Origin: Triops longicaudatus
Taxonomy: Eukaryota; Arthropoda; Branchiopoda; Notostraca; Triopsidae
NCBI GenBank assembly: GCA_022885665.1
Contig: JAGQDJ010000134.1
Location: forward strand, 62,001 to 126,000
DNA: 64,000 bases
Reading direction: 5' to 3'
A model generated the notes under the pieces. It saw nothing but the letters and a program-made list of their open reading frames with translations. It was not told the origin of the DNA and made no database searches. A program made the translations under genes and the position numbers. Positions 56,386 to 64,000 of the stretch are shown piece by piece. How positions within the stretch are numbered: position 1 is the first letter of the stretch; each line of letters starts with the position of its first letter.

Positions 56386-59300
56386 CGACGCCATTTGCCT
56401 TTAAACGAACCAGCAAAATCTAAACTAAATCTGAAAAAAATAATTGAAAGCAAATTAATCCCTATGAAAAATCAAAATTCGTTTTTTCCCGCGCTCTTTC
56501 AACAGGTGTACCGACGTCATGCCCCCTGTCACTCCACGCCCATCCAAACAGACCGAACGCATATTTCATCATTGCGTAACATTCTTCATGATGACCCTAC
56601 CTCTTAAGCGAGTGTCCACGCAGAGCTCGATAGGAATGAGCACGTCAGCACTCATTGGTCGTGTCATCCGAGACTTACTTCAGTTTTGATACCCTAGGAG
56701 CCGTAACGTATCCATTTAGGGAAGAAAGCGCAAATCCAAAGTTGTACCTGCGTGACTCGAGGCACTGATCCCTGGCCATAGCAGTGGAACTCTATCCCTG
56801 GAGCCAAATCAAGATCGTGTCCTCTTATCCGTGCATATTTCAGTCATCCTTGTAAGAAGATAAAGGGGTGACACACCATAAAAAGGGGATTTTATCAGCT
56901 TTTAACACTGAAACCGATAAAACAGTTTATCCTTGCAATAACGCTCTTCCCCGTCGGCTTGTAAAACCCTCCAGGGCTTCTTGTAATAAATATTTCCTTT
57001 TCCTCTTTCCTTGGGCTGTTTAAGGGCCAAAAACCCCTTTGACTGGGGTGTGTCAGTGTGCAAATGCAAAAATCTTCCTGTACGAAAGGAATTCTCTCGT
57101 CCATTAGCGCGTCAGGAATGCAAAAGGTGAATAATACCAGTTTCCCGTACGGTATTCCATGTCTGGTGTCGACTGTCATCGGAACCCAAACTTTTTTTTT
57201 CAGGAAAAAGGTCATAATAGCCAGCGAATAGATGGAAAAAAGGAAGTAGGGAATCATATATCCGTCTCTAAAAAGAGTGTACTAGGAGTCCATCGGGATG
57301 TTAATTTTTTCTTCTTTTTTACCCACGTCTCTTTAGTGGCTTTCGCTATTAAAACATGTGTTGTCTCGGCGTGAAAGAGCGCAAAGACACGCAAGCTTTC
57401 CCCGCAACATACATTCGCAACTATGTTCTCTTCTAAGGTCTCGGGAGGAAAAAGGAAACTCGGCAAAAGAGTTATCACGCAGTAATTGACATTCTTTGAA
57501 TGCCTTTTTCCTTGACAATCTTACATTCGAGAGGACAGGAATCCGTTCTAATGCACAACAAACTGGACGCAGAGTAAAATATTTATTTACTACTAACTTA
57601 ACTCAAATAGTCTAATCGAACCTTTCAAGCCAACAAAAACAAAAGAAGTCGTCTACTTTAGTAATAAGTAATAAATTCTCAAGCAGTCAAAAACTATATT
57701 TCCTGTTCTGCCAAGCCATAAACTTAACGCAAAACTAGGCTGCTAAGCTTGACTTTATGAACAAAAGTCTTATAGCAAAGCTGACAAGCCAAATTTGTGC
57801 ATTCGTGTCACACTGCATCAAAGTGTTTGAATTTGTATCTCCGTGGACCATTTCACTGAACTGGTTAAAGAATGGTTAGTTCGCAACAATCAGTTATTTT
57901 GTATGATTTTGTTGCCATCAAATAAGGTTCTTTTGAACATTTTATGGGAAACTGTGGACCACCAATTGCTTTTTTCTTTTCAACGCATCAAACTAGGTGT
58001 CGTCAGGTTCGGGAATGAAGAGGGTTTCTTAAAATAGTAAAAGAGTACCACGCCTGTAGAATTATAAAAAAAAAAAGAGTCACGTCGGCCATCTCATTTG
58101 GAAGATTTGCTGCTAGTCCGCCCCCGGCGCCGATAGTAGTTCACTCGATTGCCACATTGCGTCACGAGAGGAAGAACGGCTTCAAAAAGGGTGGTGGCAG
58201 AAAATTTTCTACTACTGTCTTAAATTTTTGGCCGGTTAAAGCGGCGACTTGTACAACTCGACCGAGTAAGAGAAAACTTATTTTAAAAACCGGAACACAG
58301 AAAAGTTTCGTTGCTCCGGGCATAATTCCCTTGCTCTACTGCTCCTCTCTGCTGCTCCGGGCTCCTCATTAAAGCTCTGCCTGGAAGTTTGACTACTGAA
58401 GAAGCCTTTATCGTGGAACAAGAAATCATAGACCAGAGGAAGCTCGTACACTGAAATCATAGATTTCAATTCAGTATACACACTGAACACTTCCAACCAT
58501 TTTTTTTTTTTTTTTAAAGGAACACTTGTCCTGCGAAGTGTTTGTCCTGAAATCTGGATAAACGACGGGGAATGTTGCGAATCTCTGTACCTTCCGCTGT
58601 CAAAAAAGTTGACTAGCAATGGAACGGAGAACTAGTTTTAACTTTTAGCTAAGATCGGTTGTATGCAATGGAAGGAGAACTCACAGATCAGGCAATTATT
58701 TATACGAAAGCTGAAATCATCTACAATACAGGTATGGAATGTCGAGGAAGGTGATGTCTTCGCTGCACAAGAGGCAATTAAATAGACAAGATTTAAGAAA
58801 TATTTACACATGCATTAAATTAAAATAATACCGTCTATTAAGTAATTCAACTAAAATACATACATACATACATTGCAAAATATACACATTTACTGAAGTT
58901 TACTTTTTACTATAAATTTGCAGATTTGTGCTTAACTTTTTATACAACTTTCTGATATTCTGTGTCGGATCCAAGAAGGGATTGGTCATGTAAACTTATG
59001 GGAAATAGCGTCTCTGGCAACGAACGCTTTTTTCTAGCGAGCGCCATTCAGGAACGGATTAGATTTGTCATACAAGGCGTACAAGTTTTAAGGCAAAATT
59101 TTTTATTTCTTTCCACCGCTCGCTTTTCATTCATAATTTTTTCCGAAAACAGCTGAAGTGTCTTTTGAAACATGTTATTCAGTGTTTTTCTGAATTTTCG
59201 CCGTACAGTTTCTTTCTAAATTTTTAAGTTGTCCTGCATTTAGTAGCTTTGAACACGACTTTAGAAATAAACCATTCACGCATGCCAACACGGGAGTAAG

Positions 59301-60525
59301 ATCTTAGTAGCTTTTTCGCTTCTACAACGTATTCTTACAGAGAAAAAAATTAGTGTTTTATTTTTGCTCAAAAATTAGCCGAAATAGACGAGAAAAAAAT
59401 ATGCTTTTAAAAAAATACTCCGTTTTACCGTGTTTTGTGCAATAAAAACAGAAAAAAAACTTTCGAAGCTTATAACTGATCCAACTTTCCATTCCACGTG
59501 ACATTTTGCCCTAAAATTTCCAAAACTTGCGAAGCATTCAAATCAACAGGAAACCTAATTTTGACAGGAAAAGGGCGAAGAACGTTACAAGAATGTCTTG
59601 GCTATATCCTTACCACAGAAAGGAAAAGCGATTGTGGTTTTCCAACATTGTGGTCACTGCCATTTTGGCCAGATATGCCTTAATTTCCATCCTGTCCACC
59701 CTCTCCCACCCTATTCCGAACTCCTCAAGGAGTTTTAACTGTTGATTGCCCCACACACGAACGCAACGGAAACCCACAATAGCAGATTGTAAACTCGACT
59801 GGAACAATAACCGAGATTAGCCCGTGCTTAACCACATGTCCTCTGCTCGAAAACTGTTTACAGTAACCCAACTGAAGGTTTCTTACATGTCTGCATTTGT
59901 GTTGCCCAATTCCTCCCATAAATTTGCCTTTAGTACCCGAAAATTCCCTTAACCCGTTATGAGGCCCCATCCAAACTGGTTTGGCGAAGCCCCGCTAGGC
60001 TTGCGTTTATAATTAGCTGAAACTATTTGCGAATCTGTCAGTGTTTCAGCCACCCGGGATGAAAGTTGCAAATCCCCGGATGTTCCAAAACCCTTTCACG
60101 TCAGTAAACCCCCTCATGCTCCACTAACTGATGAATATCGCCCCCTGCTCTACTAATGATGGATATTTCCACCCCACATGTGTTTCCTTAGTTAAACATT
60201 CTGGGACCTCAAGCCGCTAGAGGGCTGCTATGAAGAAAAATACAGGAAACTTGCTACAATTTCCTCTCAAACCGCTTTATACTTATTCTTAATCTGGTCT
60301 CAAAACTTTCGTAATGTAGTGATAATGAATGAACACTGGTTAGTGTAAATTAGCTCCAGAGTTTCCAATATAACTAAGGGCAAGTCAGACTAGTATTGAA
60401 CAGATTCCCAGACAACTGTTACGAACTTTGATTACAAACATTCAAGTTTCCGTCCACTTGGATGCTCTTTATGAAAAAGTTTTACAATATAGTGTTAATA
60501 GAGAACTTATTCGTTATGTTTGCTT
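56386..60525. other. Intergenic, no gene seen
   Basis: About 4.1 kb. A G+C-richer patch at 58080-58260 has gccatctc near ccgcccccggcgccg and a tgcgtcacg word and could be a promoter, but no exon can be tied to it. At 60213-60226 ccgctagagggctg is close to a CTCF core. Other open frames look random. Confidence 0.45.
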
Positions 60526-60529
60526 CATT

Positions 60530-61030
60530 AAAAGGTAGCTAAACTAAGTTACTTGAACCAAATCTTATCTACCTTAAAATAACAGACCCTAATTGTCTTA
60601 ACCTATTTAAAAGTACCTTAGCCCAACCTACAAAATGTGTCGTTACATAACAAAACCTAACATATCCTTATTAAATAATAACGTAACTAAGCTCTTTTAA
60701 GCATAACCAAAATAAACCTAACATAAGGTAGCTTAACCTAACTAAACTTAAACCACTTACGAGAATAAAGCAATTCAAGTTTAAGAAACTCAACCTAAGC
60801 AAACTGAAACTAAACAAACTGAACCCAACTAATCATAACCCAAAACAACAAAACCCTAACTTAACCAAATTAAAACTACCTTAGAAAGCTAGTCTAAGTA
60901 AACCCCCTAAACACAGTGTAATAAGCCTAGCTTAACCTGATTGGTTAATGAACTTAAGTTGGGCTACTCTGTTAGGTGAGCTGCTATTTAAATCAAGCGA
61001 AGTTCGTTTTAGTTAGTGTAGTTAAGTTAA
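60530..61030. repeat. Longest CCTAA-rich block
   Basis: About 500 bases of aacctaac, aaacctaacat, ttaacctaac, caacctaagc and similar words, again without a strict period. It switches to the TTAGG orientation near the end. Confidence 0.65.
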
Positions 61031-63772
61031 ATTAGATATGTGAAAATAACTTTACTTAAGTCGTTGTTGTTGTTGGTCTGTTTAAAGTCGCAACTGTGCC
61101 ATCTAACGGGCACATTATCGACTTTTTCTGACCGTTTAATTTTTCTGATGATTGGTAAAAAGGTAATTTCCTTTTACTTTATATAATATTAGAACTAATC
61201 CTACATAATCCTACATATTATAATTTATATACTTTCTAGTGTTCTTATACTTAGTAGTGGAAAGAAGTAAACAGACTTACACCATTTCAATCAGTTTAGT
61301 ATCTTTAATATAGTCTACTAGACAGTTTCTTAACTTATATTGTCGTTCTGGTTCGATTTTCCCTAAACCTTATACATTGACCATGTCAAAGATTACTCCT
61401 ATCCGTTCTACTCTACTCCTCCATTTTTCTCTTTCGGATCTGTATGCTGCGCAATATAGCAACCTGTGTTCAAATTTACTTAAGTCTGTTTAGTTTTAGT
61501 TTAACCAGTTAAGTTAGGCTAGTTTACATAGGCAGAGCAACGTAGGTTAGGCTACTTCACGTAGTTGAGTGCAAAGATAATGAGACAGGTGAAAGAGACA
61601 AAGTATTGTTTGAAACTGAGTGTAGCCTACTGTAGAACGAATGAACATTACTCGTTCAGGTGGAGGTCAGAACGGAGATACAAATCAAATAAACTAAGTT
61701 TAGAGTTATGCAACACAAATTCACGAGGTAGATTGAACTTTTTGCTGTGGTATGTAAGCATTGTGTCCATAAGGTAGAGTTTAACGACTCGTTCAAAGGG
61801 TTTTCACTAAATTAAAGCTGCTTGTTCGCGAGCAGAGAAAGTGACCCTTAAAAGTTCCCGTCCTGTGCAAAACGGTCAACTTTCGGGTCCGCCGTTCGAG
61901 GCAAAACCATCACAAACCAGCAGGGGCATTGAATACAGTCCTATGATTGCTGTTGAATTGTTGTTGTAGTAATATATTTTGTCTATACTTTATCATACTT
62001 TTAATTTTACTTGTTATAACTTTTTATAAAAGAATTTTTATCTGACAAAAATAAGCAAAACGCGACGAAACAAAATTAAGAGTAATCACCGAAAAAATCC
62101 TTAACAGTATCTCTGTTAAGTTCAAAGAGCCTATTGTGGGCAATATTTGGGCTATTCTATCTGTCAAGTAGTTACTTTGGGTTGCAGTAATACGTGCATA
62201 AGACTTACTAAGAGTCCAAAGCAATGTAATCCTACAGAAGCAACGGCGAAATACACTGTTTCTTATCTTCTTCATAGTTGCTTATACTCTCTGCCAAGGT
62301 CGTAAACTAATTTGTCTTTCCCTTATTCAACTAGGGGAAACTGTCCTCGATGTCTCTAGTTGCATCTTCATGCCCTAGTCAATAAACTGAATTACATACT
62401 AAGTGATTCATCCATTCATACGTATACCACGCTGTGAAACAAATTCAAAATGGCTTTAAATGATTGAAGCTCGTCAGCTTTAACTGCACTAGCACCACCT
62501 GCCAGGACGCTATGGGTTTCACGTTTCCTGCAGCTAAAAATAGCCTCCAAAACAATCGTTCAGATTGATTATGTCTTTCGTTTCGTTTCTGTCGATCGTT
62601 TCCGTGCCAATACTATCACTCATCAAAATCCATCTCGTTAATCTTCTTCCCCTCTCGCTGTCCACAGGGGTTAAAACAACCACCTTTGCCCATCCCATCG
62701 GTCAGGAATTCTATACTCTTTTTCATACATGTCGGCAAAGAAAATATAGACTTGACATATACAAAAAAGTTTCTTTCCCATTCCTCTTTCTCTTTTACCA
62801 TTTCGCGTTTACCCGTGTTCTCAACCTCCCCCCCCCCACCCCAGAAACCCTTTTCTGTACCTGTACATCACACGCGAAGACCAAAAACGTGCTCAGCGAC
62901 CACGTTTCTCCAAAAGTATCTTCAATTCTAGCTTCGCGCAGTTTACGTGCATAGGATGACGGCAACTTTTGCTTGCACCAGTGTCTTGTAAGAACTCACG
63001 CAAGTTTCGGGTATTTAGAGCTTGTCATGTTTCTAACCATAACCTGCCCATGTATAGTGTTTTCTTTTATTAAAAAAAAACTCTGCAACAACTGCATTCT
63101 AATGAAACGCTAATTTCGAAACTGTTACATAGCTACGAGAGTTCATTCCGCATGCATACATCGTTTTGCCTCGTGGGTTTTCACTTCCATTTCAAGAAGG
63201 GAGCGCAAGTTAAAACTTCCCCACACGAGTCACATACAATAAGTACAATCTTAACTCAGGTGACAAGCACGTCAGGAATTTGCAATACAAAAAACCCACA
63301 GCTTACCTTCTTCGCGCAACAGTGAAAAGTACTCACGCTTATCAACTTAGGGGAAAACTGGAAGTTTCACACAGTTTTTCCCCCGTTTCTGCGTAACTAC
63401 AAGTAAATTAGGCATGAGAACTGCTCACACAATGGAACATCTCTAACAGACTACTACTTTGCATAAACTGGAGTAGAGCAGCAAAATTTTCATACTTATT
63501 AAGTCGTACACAACTTATTATGCTTTTTAGAATTTTAGAATAAAACAATAAAATATAGTACAAATTACGTTTTAAATGTACATAATATAAGAAACAGTCG
63601 AAGGTGTAAAATTAAAACTAAGATGGTTTTTTTTTTTGTAAAAAAATAAGATTGACCTATTTACTTGAGAACGGATAAGGGAGCTCGCAGCTGTCGTAAA
63701 TCTAGCTTTCGATCGATTAGTGCAAAACTGGCCTTAGGAGGTGAAAATTTTCCTTCACTGTAGGTGCAAAAA
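61031..63772. other. Intergenic, no gene seen
   Basis: Bases 61495-61565 are another small TTAGG-rich block. Open frames at 62024-62275 and 62565-62954 resemble no protein family. At 61065-61480 the sequence from gttgttgttggtctg to gcaatatagcaacctg reads like the tail of a retroposon, but no family can be named. Confidence 0.4.
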
Positions 63773-63791
63773 TGGGAAAGAGGATCGGTGA
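63773..63791 (+). CDS. Possible first coding exon (MGKRI), very uncertain
   Basis: An ATG in the context aaaaATGG is followed by GGA AAG AGG ATC G and then a consensus donor GTGAGT. Such a layout fits a short first coding exon whose second exon lies beyond the window edge. The sequence just upstream (63670-63770) is slightly more G+C-rich. Five codons cannot identify a protein, and the arrangement may be chance. Confidence 0.15.
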
Positions 63792-64000
63792 GTTGCATTT
63801 ACTATACTACTAATAACTTATTATTATTGCCAGTCCAAAGAAGGCGAAGAAGCTATACTGGTTTGCCTTGAAACGTCGCCCACCTCAAAGTGTGACGTTT
63901 CTCTTTACATCTGCGCGAAAACGCAATATACTGCAATGTATATTTTTAACTGCTGTTATATTTCATGCAAATTTTAACGGCAATTAAGTGCTAAATAACT

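Noticed and set aside
62565..62954. 129-codon open frame on the + strand
   Set aside because: No conserved motif, no splice support, and overlapping frames in other phases are equally long.
1..64000. CRISPR arrays, operons, ribosome binding sites, origins
   Set aside because: No regularly spaced identical repeats and no prokaryotic gene layout; the introns and spliceosomal sites show nuclear eukaryotic DNA.

Overview
The window is eukaryotic nuclear DNA, A+T-rich, with intron-split genes and no bacterial gene structure. An arthropod is the best guess. The support is a Kruppel-like factor of the KLF6/7 (luna) type, a TGIF-type TALE homeobox gene, many degenerate blocks rich in the pentamer TTAGG/CCTAA, and a varied set of small DNA transposons. 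The order or species cannot be fixed from the sequence.

Six protein genes can be assembled exon by exon with consistent reading phases. From left to right: (1) the 3' end of a class III sugar transporter (GLUT10/12-like), + strand, 609-1393, its 5' part outside the window; (2) a complete tandem paralogue, + strand, 2265-4767, five exons; (3) NDUFS5, a complex I subunit with a twin CX9C fold, + strand, 7271-7667; (4) a TGIF-like TALE homeobox gene, + strand, 9946-11591; (5) a UBA protein resembling the C-terminal part of NBR1, - strand, 15731-20319; (6) ACTR3/Arp3, + strand, 21544-27163, eight exons and 418 codons, complete; then (7) a KLF6/7-type zinc-finger factor, + strand, 32158-52873, four small exons spread over about 20.7 kb. 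A tRNA-Gln(TTG) gene lies on the - strand at 28920-28991. The last 11 kb hold no gene I can support.

The genes do not form one pathway. They are housekeeping genes (ACTR3, NDUFS5, tRNA), two transcription regulators (TGIF, KLF), a likely autophagy adaptor and sugar transporters. The NBR1-like gene and ACTR3 are divergent, with about 1.2 kb between their starts.

The space between exons is rich in mobile-element debris: two pairs of hAT-type MITEs with 8-bp target duplications, a Tc1/mariner-type and a pogo-type MITE with TA duplications, a 275-bp foldback element, a decayed Ty3/gypsy pol fragment on the - strand (about 12560-13780), and a group of 60-bp hairpin repeats in and just beyond the last intron of the KLF gene. 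The hairpin repeats, the NBR1-like protein without visible PB1, ZZ or FW domains, and the tandem transporter pair are the items most worth a second look. I did not find a convincing new biological system.
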